The notes beneath the pieces were generated by a model. The model ran no database searches and had not been told where the DNA came from. It worked only from the letters and a program-made list of their open reading frames with translations. Below, piece after piece: positions 1 to 7,516 of a stretch of 64,000 nucleotides of DNA. Source of the DNA: Vibrio maritimus (GTDB lineage: Bacteria; Pseudomonadota; Gammaproteobacteria; Enterobacterales; Vibrionaceae); NCBI RefSeq assembly GCF_021441885.1, contig NZ_CP090438.1, positions 1,922,001 to 1,986,000 of the forward strand. The letters run 5' to 3'. Position 1 is the stretch's first letter. Every line of letters begins with the position of its first letter. A program made the translations under genes and the position numbers.

Positions 1-2
1 TA

Positions 3-440
3 TCTGGCGGTAACGTAACTGGTGATGGTTTCGGTAGCGGTAGCGATGTTAACGGTGACTTTGGTCATGGTGGACTGCCTACGCCATACAAAAACTCTGA
101 CGTTACACTACCTGCACCACACAACCACGATGGTATATTGCCTTTACCTGTACCTGATAGCCAGAACGGTAATTACACGCTAGACGTTCACCGTGACAAT
201 AGCCGTATTGTGAAACTTAACGTAGGCGCAGACTACAACATTGCTGACCAAGTAACGCTTTCTTATGACTACGATTATTACAAGCAACTAGGCGATTTCT
301 ACACAGCAGACGATGCACAGGCTCATACCTTTAAAGCTACCTACACTGGCTTTGATGCTGCACAGCCATACGTTAAACACGCAATTGACGGCGACTTTGA
401 CAACAACTTTACAACGGTTGGTATTGCGATTCCATTCTAA
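3..440 (+). CDS. Outer membrane beta-barrel protein, C-terminal part
   Basis: This is the 3' end of a gene that enters from outside the window; the frame is open from base 3 to the TAA at 438. The first 45 residues or so are rich in Gly, Asn and Asp, like a surface loop. They are followed by alternating polar/aromatic strands (for example QVTLSYDYDYY). The protein ends in Ile-Pro-Phe, the terminal Phe expected of a protein folded by the BAM complex. It probably acts as a porin or channel in the outer membrane, but the fragment does not let me name the family or substrate. No true start is visible; internal TTG codons are not convincing starts. Confidence 0.65.
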   Translation, partial: SGGNVTGDGFGSGSDVNGDFGHGGLPTPYKNSDVTLPAPHNHDGILPLPVPDSQNGNYTLDVHRDNSRIVKLNVGADYNIADQVTLSYDYDYYKQLGDFYTADDAQAHTFKATYTGFDAAQPYVKHAIDGDFDNNFTTVGIAIPF

Positions 441-518
441 GCCAATGGACCAGTTTAAGTTTGAGAGGGTTTACCGCCCTCTCATCTAAATGCTTCACAA
501 CGTCTATTAGGAGAGACA

Positions 519-566
519 ATGACAACATCATACGCCGTTCAATCACAACGAAGGCGTCCAACATGA
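519..566 (+). CDS. 15-codon leader reading frame overlapping the next gene
   Basis: An ATG at 519 follows a good ribosome site (AGGAGAG, 5-6 bases upstream). It opens a 15-residue frame, MTTSYAVQSQRRRPT, that stops at the TGA at 564-566. That stop overlaps the ATG at 563 of the next gene as ATGA, the usual form of translational coupling. The downstream ATG has no good ribosome site of its own, so ribosomes finishing this peptide may supply its initiation. The three consecutive Arg codons (CGA AGG CGT) include rare ones. Whether the peptide has any role is unknown. Confidence 0.45.
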   Translation: MTTSYAVQSQRRRPT

Positions 567-955
567 ACTCAATCATGAGCGCTCTATACGAGCAAATTAA
601 GGTATTACGAGAGACCAACTCTCCCTACAACTTAATTCGAGCCAGTGAGCTCACCGATATGGTAAAAAGGCTGCGAAGCGGCAAGTATTGTGTTTACCAA
701 CTTCAAGAAAGTTTAAGGACAGGAAAACAAACAATACATATATCAAGTTTGAGTCGAGACAGTGTTCGAGCGCAATATCATCATGAGCTAGACGCTGCGA
801 AAGAAGAGATAAAGAAGCTCAATAAAACAACCGATAAGGAGTACTGGATTTACGATTGGGGAGCTCACGAAAAGTTCGAAGTTTACGAAATTGTCCCAAC
901 AGGAGGAGACATCCTAATCAGGACCGTAGAGCTAGTAGAACGCCCCTTAAATTAA
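563..955 (+). CDS. Uncharacterised 130-aa protein
   Basis: I do not recognise the family. From the ATG at 563 the protein has 130 residues; an ATG at 575 is an alternative start. It is soluble, with no signal peptide or membrane segment. The N-terminal half is helical and basic, a charged helix of about 25 residues follows (KEEIKKLNKTTDKEYW), and the C-terminus looks like beta strands ending near VELVERPLN. It lies on the same strand as the preceding barrel gene, with about 120 bases between them. The ATGA overlap with the leader frame at 519 suggests coupled translation. Confidence 0.55.
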   Translation: MNSIMSALYEQIKVLRETNSPYNLIRASELTDMVKRLRSGKYCVYQLQESLRTGKQTIHISSLSRDSVRAQYHHELDAAKEEIKKLNKTTDKEYWIYDWGAHEKFEVYEIVPTGGDILIRTVELVERPLN

Positions 956-1131
956 ACTTAAAAACGCTTTAAAGGCTAGTCGCCATTAACATCCCATAAC
1001 TATTTCAAGACTAGCACGACAATCCCGTTCCAAAGAATCCATTAGCAGTGGTTTCTTCTCACAAAGACCCGCAACGTCATTCAACGCTGCAGGTAGATTC
1101 TTCGCGCTGTCACTCTGAGCTATCGCTCACC
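956..1131. repeat. Possible dispersed intergenic element
   Basis: The spacer between two convergent genes reads as open protein-like sequence on the minus strand (roughly 963-1131, with stretches such as SAKNLPAALNDVAGLC) but has no plausible start codon. From memory, similar sequence recurs in intergenic regions of Vibrio genomes, which would make it a repeat and not a gene. This could not be checked here. Confidence 0.25.
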
Positions 1132-1491
1132 CAACACTTCAAACTCATCATAAGTCAAACGAGATAATCCATCTTCTTGTATCTCCCACAACTCTTTGTG
1201 TACCACACCGAACGCTTTGTTCATGGTCCAATCGGCACTTAAAATGTAGCCAGTGTCATTCTCTTTTACCCACTTCACATTTGTGTAGTCAACGTCGGCA
1301 AATCCCTGGTCCAAAATTCCTTGCCAAAACGCTTCAATGGCCTCACGCCCCTCAAAAGTACCAAATGGTTTAGCGACCATTACCGCATCCTCAGCGTATC
1401 GTGCTGCACAGCCTGCTGCGTCTTGGCTATTGAACGCCGATTGCCAACCTGAAATACCTGCTTTTGACTGTTCTAAAACGGATTCACTCAT
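1120..1491 (-). CDS. SnoaL-like / NTF2-fold protein
   Basis: A 123-residue protein of the NTF2-like superfamily (SnoaL/DUF4440 type). The typical opening is visible: a helix with a Trp, then the pattern FNSQDAAGCAARYAEDAVMV, then FEGREAIEAFWQ, and a beta-rich C-terminal half. Members form cone-shaped pockets that bind or isomerise small molecules, but many have no assigned substrate. It has no signal peptide, so it is cytoplasmic. It is divergent from the LysR gene at 1621, with an inverted repeat between them, so that regulator may control it. Function beyond the fold is not inferable. Confidence 0.75.
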   Translation of the reverse strand: MSESVLEQSKAGISGWQSAFNSQDAAGCAARYAEDAVMVAKPFGTFEGREAIEAFWQGILDQGFADVDYTNVKWVKENDTGYILSADWTMNKAFGVVHKELWEIQEDGLSRLTYDEFEVLGER

Positions 1492-1576
1492 TACTATTTC
1501 CTACTGTTCCCGTTGTTGATAAGCCAATATTAGGCGTACAATTAACAAAGAAAAACAAAGTAATCAGAAATAACTA

Positions 1577-1591
1577 TTCTGTAAAACAGAA
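1577..1591. promoter_or_regulatory. Inverted repeat, candidate LysR operator
   Basis: TTCTGT-AAA-ACAGAA is a perfect 6-3-6 dyad and contains the T-N11-A spacing typical of LysR-type sites. It lies 30 bases before the preferred LysR start and 86 bases before the divergent SnoaL-like start, so one site could serve both genes. Confidence 0.45.
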
Positions 1592-1620
1592 CAATAATGA
1601 ATGAGTTAACGAAGGTACTT

Positions 1621-2484
1621 ATGAATAAGCTACGTTTGATGTCGGTATTTGTTCAGGTAGTCGAAAGCGGTTCTATTACCAAAGCGGCAGATAAACTGGA
1701 TGTGTCCAAGTCAGTAGTCAGTACTGCTCTCAAACAACTTGAGGAGGAACTGGATACCACACTACTTAAACGCACGACCAGAAAACAGACCCTCACCTCC
1801 GCAGGCGAACGCTTCTATGCAAAGTGCGCACAGATGAGCGCAATTGCCGAAAGTGCTTGGATTGAGGCCTCCGCCTCTCTTCAAGAGCCCAAAGGTAGGC
1901 TGACCGTTACCGCGCCCCACGCACTAATGAAATCGATTGTCTTGCCAAGCCTCACTGCCAAATTCAAAGATCATCCACAAGTAAGCTTAAACCTGATCGC
2001 TGACGACAAACATGTTGATCTTATTCAAGACGACATCGATCTTGCCATTCGTATAGGAAGCTCAAAAAATTCCAATCTAAAGCAACGTAAACTCGGAGAG
2101 TTCGTCGACCGGCTTTGTACTGCTAACACCAACAGTATCGATGTTCTAGCATCACCATACATCGCGCAGCATTGGCAGTCGGAGCCAATTAAGCATGAGT
2201 TAGAAGTCAATGGGCAAAGTGAGACTATTCGCTTCCCTATCTCACATAGAGCCAATACGGTTTTTGATGTAGTTAGTTTGATAGAAACAGGGTTAGGTAT
2301 TGGATTGGTTCCCGACTTTATTCTTAAAGAACACAAGAGCCTAAGCGCTATCTCAGACGCGCGACCAACTAAAGTGAATCCGATTTATGTACTGCATCCG
2401 TATCAAGCACATGTGCCGCTGGTGGTTACCATGGCCATCGAAGCCATTGAAAAAACCATCGATGACAGGTTCTCAAGGAGCTAA
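1621..2484 (+). CDS. LysR-family transcriptional regulator
   Basis: Predicted DNA-binding regulator of 287 residues. An N-terminal winged helix-turn-helix spans roughly residues 3-62 (FVQVVESGSITKAADKLDVS, then VSTALKQLEEELDTTLLKR). A LysR-type effector domain follows. An upstream in-frame ATG at 1597 exists, but the ATG at 1621 has the better ribosome site (GAAGG with 5-6 bases of spacing). The gene is divergent from the SnoaL-like gene, an arrangement in which LysR proteins usually control both themselves and the neighbour. The inducer is unknown. Confidence 0.85.
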   Translation: MNKLRLMSVFVQVVESGSITKAADKLDVSKSVVSTALKQLEEELDTTLLKRTTRKQTLTSAGERFYAKCAQMSAIAESAWIEASASLQEPKGRLTVTAPHALMKSIVLPSLTAKFKDHPQVSLNLIADDKHVDLIQDDIDLAIRIGSSKNSNLKQRKLGEFVDRLCTANTNSIDVLASPYIAQHWQSEPIKHELEVNGQSETIRFPISHRANTVFDVVSLIETGLGIGLVPDFILKEHKSLSAISDARPTKVNPIYVLHPYQAHVPLVVTMAIEAIEKTIDDRFSRS

Positions 2485-2655
2485 CTTAAGTCTCACAATG
2501 TTATGTTTTACTGCTAGGTTAAAAGCGACACTTTTGCAAAATTTCCAAAGACAATATTTGCTGCCAGTATTAAAAAAACGGCATGGAGAAAAATCTACAC
2601 GCCGTCAAATCATTGAAGAACTGTCGCCAGACCAATAATTGGCAGTTTCAGAACT

Positions 2656-2820
2656 TCACTTTAGCAACGTCGAAACCGCATTTTGGTGATGCATCTCTTT
2701 AGGCGCGATCTCATGCTCTTGATGTCTACCTTCAATGAGCATACAGCCTAAAAGTGCTAAAGCCATTAAGAATATCCAAACCATCAATTTCATAGCTTTT
2801 CCGTATTCAAACACAGACAT
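2656..2820 (-). CDS. Small lipoprotein, 54 aa
   Basis: A short reading frame starting at 2820 (or at the in-frame ATG at 2793). The N-terminus carries a Lys, a hydrophobic run and the lipobox LALLGC, so the mature protein would begin at Cys and be lipid-anchored. The rest is only about 28 residues, His/Glu-rich (RHQEHEIAPKEMHH). The 2820 start has AAAGGA about 10 bases upstream, which favours it. The gene lies 32 bases downstream of the serine hydrolase gene on the same strand and may share its transcript. Function unknown. Confidence 0.5.
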   Translation of the reverse strand: MSVFEYGKAMKLMVWIFLMALALLGCMLIEGRHQEHEIAPKEMHHQNAVSTLLK

Positions 2821-2852
2821 CAAAACCCGTTCCTTTGAGTCTGCGTATGCTT

Positions 2853-4214
2853 TTAATTGATAGATTGGACAATGGCTCTTGCCATAGACTCTTCTTGGTC
2901 TTGACCATCACCGGTAGAGAACCAAGCCACTACTGTATTTGTCGAAGGCGAAACATACAGTCCTTGACCACCTACGCCCGATTTGTACATATCACCTTCT
3001 GAAGTTACTGCATCCCACTGGTAGCGATTGCTTATTTTGCCAGCATCATCAGCAAAGGAAGTGGTAAACTTCTCGCCAATAAAACCATCTGGGTACTGAT
3101 TGATGTATTCACGGTCATGGAGTGTGTTCATGATGTTTTTTGATAATATAGCTTCACCCGCGAGCTGTTCTGCGCTCGGTGTAAAGACCATGCCAAATCT
3201 TGCAAGATCTCGAAGTGTTGAGTTGACGCCCATAAATCCAAGCGTGTTTCCAGATGGACTCGTTAGGTAGTAAGCATCATGCTCCATGCCCAATTTACTC
3301 CAAATGCGCTCGGCAAATACTTGATAGAGAGGTTGACCTGTTACACGCTCTACAATGCGATTTACAACAAAGGTATTAATCGAGTTGTATTCAAACTTTT
3401 GGTGACCTGGTTTCGTTCTTTCCATAGCTCGAAGTACAGCGTCCCAACTTTCATTACGTTCGCGAACATCTGCTACAAGACCGACTTCTTGAGTTGCAGC
3501 CCAGCGATACCAGATTTGATCTGGGTTAGTTCTAGCATCTGGATTTGGCTCGTCATGTTCGGTACCGTTCAATCCTGTGGCCATGTCCAACGCTTCTTCG
3601 ACTTTAACCGTATCCCAAACCGATCCTTTTAGCTCTTCTAGGTAGTGACTCACTGGTTTCTTAACGTCAACTTTACCCTCTTGTTCAAGCAGTGCCATAA
3701 CCGTTGAACCGGTTACTTTGGAGACAGACATCCACAAGTGTTTGTCCTCAGGGCGCATTGTTTTGTAGCGCTCGAACACAATGCTTCCATCCTGCACTAC
3801 TACCATGGCATCAATAGGTTTGGTTTCAAAGTGTTGGTCGACAGTGATTTCTTTACCATCACGGTTGTTAAGATACTTAACGCCGCTAATGCCTTTGTTA
3901 ATCGCATAAGGTAACGTCGAAACCTGACCACTACGAGGTACTTGTACACTTGGGTAGAACTTAGACATATTTACCCATGCAAACTCTGTTTTGTCAGAAG
4001 GAAACTGTATTTTCACCTTATTCTCTGGCTGATTAAAGAAACGACTAATCTCTTTCATCTCATCGATGGAAATAGAGGTACTCAACTCACTTTGATTCGC
4101 TAAAGTTGGTCCCTGGGTGTTGAGTTCTTGATTTGCAAATGCGACACCAGACATTGATAACGCGCTATTAATAGCTATTGTTGCAGCTAAAGATTTCTTT
4201 TTAAGATCTTTCAT
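2853..4214 (-). CDS. Secreted serine hydrolase, beta-lactamase (class C) family
   Basis: A 453-residue protein with a signal peptide of about 27 residues ending in VAFA. The serine beta-lactamase/esterase fold is shown by S-V-S-K (residues 163-166, nucleophile and general base), Y-N-S (276-278) and a Gly-rich KTG-like strand (GVGGQGLYVS) near the C-terminus. Members include class C beta-lactamases, 6-aminohexanoate-dimer hydrolases and esterases. The size and sequence suggest the latter general group more than a resistance enzyme. It probably acts in the periplasm. A TTG at 4226 is in frame, but the ATG at 4214 is a more natural start. It lies 50 bases after the DcaP-like porin gene on the same strand, so its substrate may enter through that porin. 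Confidence 0.75.
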   Translation of the reverse strand: MKDLKKKSLAATIAINSALSMSGVAFANQELNTQGPTLANQSELSTSISIDEMKEISRFFNQPENKVKIQFPSDKTEFAWVNMSKFYPSVQVPRSGQVSTLPYAINKGISGVKYLNNRDGKEITVDQHFETKPIDAMVVVQDGSIVFERYKTMRPEDKHLWMSVSKVTGSTVMALLEQEGKVDVKKPVSHYLEELKGSVWDTVKVEEALDMATGLNGTEHDEPNPDARTNPDQIWYRWAATQEVGLVADVRERNESWDAVLRAMERTKPGHQKFEYNSINTFVVNRIVERVTGQPLYQVFAERIWSKLGMEHDAYYLTSPSGNTLGFMGVNSTLRDLARFGMVFTPSAEQLAGEAILSKNIMNTLHDREYINQYPDGFIGEKFTTSFADDAGKISNRYQWDAVTSEGDMYKSGVGGQGLYVSPSTNTVVAWFSTGDGQDQEESMARAIVQSIN

Positions 4215-4264
4215 TGTAATTACCAAATTAGAATTAAATTAGATTAAATTAAAAAATTATCTCG

Positions 4265-5422
4265 TTAAAAATCATATTCCATCGCGAGTATCAAACGATG
4301 ATTATCGCGACTTTCTGAATAGGAACGTTCATAGGTTGTATAGTTATATTCCAATCCGAGAACAAGATTCTCTCTTGCTGTCCACTTTAGGTTCGCAAGC
4401 CCCATTTCCGTAGACGTGAATGTGTCACCTTGACCATCGTATGGATCCGCTTGCCAGCGACCATAACCGAAGGTGGATTTCAAAGTATCAGTCCATGAAT
4501 GTCCGATTGCCGTCCATAAAGACTGAGAATCTCGGATATGAAATTGACCATTTTGTTCATCATAGATAGGACCGGTTTGACCAATTCCTAAAACGTAACG
4601 ATCGTTCCCTCGACTATTGAAATACGCCATTTGAAAGTGGTCTTTATCACTCAGCTTAATACCACCGGACAGGTGTGCTGCCCAACCCGTATCTGAGTAT
4701 GTCTCGCTTTGCCCCAAGTCGGTCGTTGTAACACGATTGACAACACCTGCTGCACGAAACCAATATCCGTCAGTGTTTGTCTGCAAACCGATGACCAAAT
4801 CCGGATAGGTTGAAGAGTTATCAATACTCACATCAGGATCTTCAACTTGAACTCGGTTAGAACCACTTTCTAGCGCAATGTCATAACGGAAAGAACCAAA
4901 ATTCTGCGACCATCGAACCATCGGCTGACGAGTAAACACGACACCGCTTATCGTTGGCTCCAACACCGAATCAGGCAGTCGATTAATGTCCATTAATGTA
5001 GACCAAGTCTGACCGACTAACAGCGAACTGTTTCCCATTCGCCAGTCGACATAAGCTTCACGCAAACGAAGATCCATCTTATTATTGTTAGAGTTATTGA
5101 AGTCGACAGAAATAAACGAGTTCAATAATTCATCGTTGTCTAGTTCAGTCTGTGTACCGAAGTTAATTTTTGTCAGTGTTGTATCAATGGCAATACTTGG
5201 CTCTTCATTTTTACCGTAAAAGGCATTTGCCAAGTTATTTGAACCGATACCTGAAACATTACTATCAGCAATAACCGCACCAACTACTTTCCCTGAAACT
5301 TCCATTTTTGTTTTATCTGTCAACTCAATGGCGTTGCTCGTTGAAGGTAATAGTGCAGCTAGGAAGGCTAAGTAAGGTGGCATCACTTTACTCATGTTAG
5401 ATACTATCTTATATTTCATCAT
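4265..5422 (-). CDS. DcaP-like outer membrane porin
   Basis: About 385 residues from the ATG at 5422, with a signal peptide ending near PSTSNA. The central stretch with VGQTWSTLMD, then LPDSVLEPTISG and FTRQPMVRWSQ, is characteristic of DcaP-like trimeric porins, which take up organic acids and other small anions in Acinetobacter and relatives. The rest alternates short strands and loops and ends in EYDF, with a terminal Phe. The gene starts 8 bases after the stop of the preceding outer membrane protein gene, so the two are co-transcribed. The neighbouring AraC regulator and the direct repeats at 6301 suggest induction by a substrate. Confidence 0.7.
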   Translation of the reverse strand: MMKYKIVSNMSKVMPPYLAFLAALLPSTSNAIELTDKTKMEVSGKVVGAVIADSNVSGIGSNNLANAFYGKNEEPSIAIDTTLTKINFGTQTELDNDELLNSFISVDFNNSNNNKMDLRLREAYVDWRMGNSSLLVGQTWSTLMDINRLPDSVLEPTISGVVFTRQPMVRWSQNFGSFRYDIALESGSNRVQVEDPDVSIDNSSTYPDLVIGLQTNTDGYWFRAAGVVNRVTTTDLGQSETYSDTGWAAHLSGGIKLSDKDHFQMAYFNSRGNDRYVLGIGQTGPIYDEQNGQFHIRDSQSLWTAIGHSWTDTLKSTFGYGRWQADPYDGQGDTFTSTEMGLANLKWTARENLVLGLEYNYTTYERSYSESRDNHRLILAMEYDF

Positions 5423-5429
5423 ATTTATT

Positions 5430-6176
5430 TTAGAAGTAGAATTTGTAGTTAGCCCAAACAACGGTGTCGTTCATTGACTCATCAATACTGGAGTAGCTTA
5501 TCTTTGTATTTGTATTGGTAACCTTAATTTGTCCCCAACGAGTTCTATCTTGACTAAATGGCGTTGACATAACAAAGTTAGTATTCAAAACGGAAACATC
5601 AACATCACCTGATAGATAGTTATACTCAGGGAAAAAACCAAAATACGTGCCGTCTTTTCCGGCGGTATAGAAAATATATAGCGCTGCAGAACCGCCATAG
5701 GCAAAGTCATCGTTGGAGTTTGAAACCGATTTAAGATCGTCTGATAGCTTGCCTGCTAATGCCCCTGCTCTAGGAAATATGTTGAGTCCCTTAACACCTG
5801 AATCTATGGCTAAAGTCACACCTGGTGAGACTGAAGTAAATAGCGCGTTGTCAATTACATCAAGAGATGCCGCATACCTTGGGAGGATCTTGCTATCATT
5901 GGGAATAACATGGAAATATTGAAATCGACTATCCGAATACTTTCCATCACGATCCATAGCAGCCTCAAGTGTAAACATACCGGTTTGACCGTTTTCGAAA
6001 CTCATATCTCCAGAGATCGACCCTTTGAATCCACCTTTATTGTTAAGTGCTACGTATGCGGATCGGTTCGTGGCTGTTAAATCAGCGGGGTCCGGTGTTT
6101 TTTCTTCTGCTATAGAAGGTGCAGTGAAGGCTATGGCCAGTAATGAGGTCATAGACTTTGTATTAAATTTCATCAT
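5430..6176 (-). CDS. Outer membrane barrel protein of unknown family
   Basis: A 248-residue protein with a short signal peptide (cleavage near PSIAEE). It has Gly/aromatic-rich alternating strands and ends in NYKFYF, with a terminal Phe as in barrel proteins. I do not recognise the family. A ribosome site (AGAGA) precedes the ATG at 6176. It is the first gene of the unit that continues with the DcaP-like porin and possibly the serine hydrolase. Two 20-bp direct repeats lie 125-166 bases upstream. A paired role with the porin, in uptake or substrate delivery, is an inference from position only. Confidence 0.6.
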   Translation of the reverse strand: MMKFNTKSMTSLLAIAFTAPSIAEEKTPDPADLTATNRSAYVALNNKGGFKGSISGDMSFENGQTGMFTLEAAMDRDGKYSDSRFQYFHVIPNDSKILPRYAASLDVIDNALFTSVSPGVTLAIDSGVKGLNIFPRAGALAGKLSDDLKSVSNSNDDFAYGGSAALYIFYTAGKDGTYFGFFPEYNYLSGDVDVSVLNTNFVMSTPFSQDRTRWGQIKVTNTNTKISYSSIDESMNDTVVWANYKFYF

Positions 6177-6300
6177 TGCGTCTCTTTTCTATGATGTTAT
6201 ATAACAAAATCCATTTCTAATTCAGTGGCTATTTATAAAATAAAAACTAAACATCCCTCCGTGTCAGTAATTATATATTAGCTATTATCATCTATTAATC

Positions 6301-6342
6301 ACAGGTCACTTAAGGACATTTAACAGGTCAATTAAGGACATT
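6301..6342 (-). repeat. Two 20-bp direct repeats, candidate AraC-type operator
   Basis: ACAGGTCACTTAAGGACATT (6301-6320) and ACAGGTCAATTAAGGACATT (6323-6342) differ at one base and start 22 bases apart, about two helical turns. This is the usual geometry of AraC-family operators. The pair lies between the AraC-type gene and the porin operon it precedes. Confidence 0.6.
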
Positions 6343-6345
6343 GCA

Positions 6346-6393
6346 GAAAAAGGCTATTGGCTTACGTTCTAAATAGAATGCAAGCTAATAGCC
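6346..6393 (-). terminator. Rho-independent terminator of the AraC-type gene
   Basis: A long hairpin (arms 6352-6370 and 6375-6393, loop AAAT, with a few wobbles and mismatches) is followed on the minus strand by TTTTTC. It ends the regulator transcript before the porin promoter region. Confidence 0.75.
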
Positions 6394-6439
6394 ATCAATA
6401 GTTTATTTATTTTATTCGGGAAGTGATAGAAAAATCGAC

Positions 6440-7420
6440 TTACAAAGTTATTTTCGTTCTAATTTGTGCCGGAGTAAATCCAGTCATTGATTTAATAGCT
6501 CTATTAAAATTGGATACATCTCTGTACCCCATTCTATAACTGATATCACTCACGGTATCTTCGGTAGCATGAAGGAGGTGTTGTGCTTTTTTAAGTAGTG
6601 CGCGTTTTTTAATGGTATTAAAGGTCGTATTGTGATCTTTAAAGTACCGATAAAGGGTTTTAGTTGTCACTCCGAATAAAGAGGCAAGCCAGTCCAATGT
6701 GAAATGTGGTAGATGACAGTAACTATCCGATAGCATCTCAATTTCTTTAATATCCCGAGAAGTAAGGGGCTTGTTTACTACAGGTTGTAAACCCTCAACA
6801 CCACTCAACTCCAATTTCATGAAGCCCTTTCCATAATGAACATTCATCTCCGGGAACAAAATGTCTGCGTACTTTTTTCCTTGATGCTCATCTGTCATTA
6901 CGTTCAGTGACGACGGAACCCAATCATCACCCAACCAGTGGCGACATATATAAGTGAGCATAGCGACTCTGAACCATTCATAAGCAACGCTACCGGGGAA
7001 AGAAGGTTTCATTTCACTGCGATTACACCAACACCATTGCCCGTCTATCTCTACCAACCAGTAGGTGCTTTGGCGAGTAAATGAATGAGCATGTCGCATC
7101 ATAGACTCAATCACTTCTCGAAACTTCGCTCCCTTTTCCACGACGTCCCAATGACCTTGTATAAAACGTTGCGCTGCTCTCTGTCCTACCCAAATAGGGA
7201 GATCGTCATCGCAGTACTTTGACATCGCGTTAAGAAATAAAGAAAAACTCTTCGCTGGAATCCAATCTTCCGAACTAGAGTAATCAATCGGTAAATCGAA
7301 TTCCTTGGCAGTGGCCTGCCACTCAATCCCCTTGGCTTCAAAATAGGGAGTGAAAAAGTGCATTGATTCAGAAGAGGTAAGTAGCAAAGGAATTGGAGAC
7401 TTTCTCATAACTTTATTCAA
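6440..7420 (-). CDS. AraC-family transcriptional regulator
   Basis: A 326-residue regulator. The N-terminal 200 residues resemble the effector/dimerisation domain of OruR/ArgR-type AraC proteins (QRFIQGHWDVVEKG; FRVAMLTYICRHWLGDDW). The C-terminal 85 residues hold the two helix-turn-helix motifs, including LDWLASLFGVTTKTLYRYFK and the conserved end DISYRMGYRDVSNFNRAIKS, then MTGFTPAQIR. It lies upstream of the two outer membrane protein genes on the same strand, separated by its own terminator and the direct repeats. I infer that it activates the porin operon, and perhaps the serine hydrolase, in response to a small molecule. Confidence 0.85.
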   Translation of the reverse strand: MNKVMRKSPIPLLLTSSESMHFFTPYFEAKGIEWQATAKEFDLPIDYSSSEDWIPAKSFSLFLNAMSKYCDDDLPIWVGQRAAQRFIQGHWDVVEKGAKFREVIESMMRHAHSFTRQSTYWLVEIDGQWCWCNRSEMKPSFPGSVAYEWFRVAMLTYICRHWLGDDWVPSSLNVMTDEHQGKKYADILFPEMNVHYGKGFMKLELSGVEGLQPVVNKPLTSRDIKEIEMLSDSYCHLPHFTLDWLASLFGVTTKTLYRYFKDHNTTFNTIKKRALLKKAQHLLHATEDTVSDISYRMGYRDVSNFNRAIKSMTGFTPAQIRTKITL

Positions 7421-7482
7421 CCTTAAAAGATTAACACCGATAACATATGCAAGGTATCAAGGATTACTGATGGAACGCGTCA

Positions 7483-7507
7483 TAAAAAGGCACTCCTTAG
7501 AGTGCCT
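7483..7507 (-). terminator. Rho-independent terminator after the amidase gene
   Basis: The stem AGGCACTC/GAGTGCCT (7488-7495 and 7500-7507, loop CTTA) is followed on the minus strand by TTTTTATG. It lies about 10 bases past the stop of the gene at 7517. Confidence 0.8.
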
Positions 7508-7516
7508 AAATAAGGT

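Noticed and set aside
2498..2638. 46-codon plus-strand frame after the LysR gene
   Set aside because: The only AAGGAG is about 13 bases too far and inside the LysR gene end; composition is not gene-like, so I left it out.
2853..4214. Class C beta-lactamase (resistance gene)
   Set aside because: The SxxK and Y-x-S-like motifs fit the wider serine hydrolase family, and size and context with a porin operon do not indicate an AmpC.
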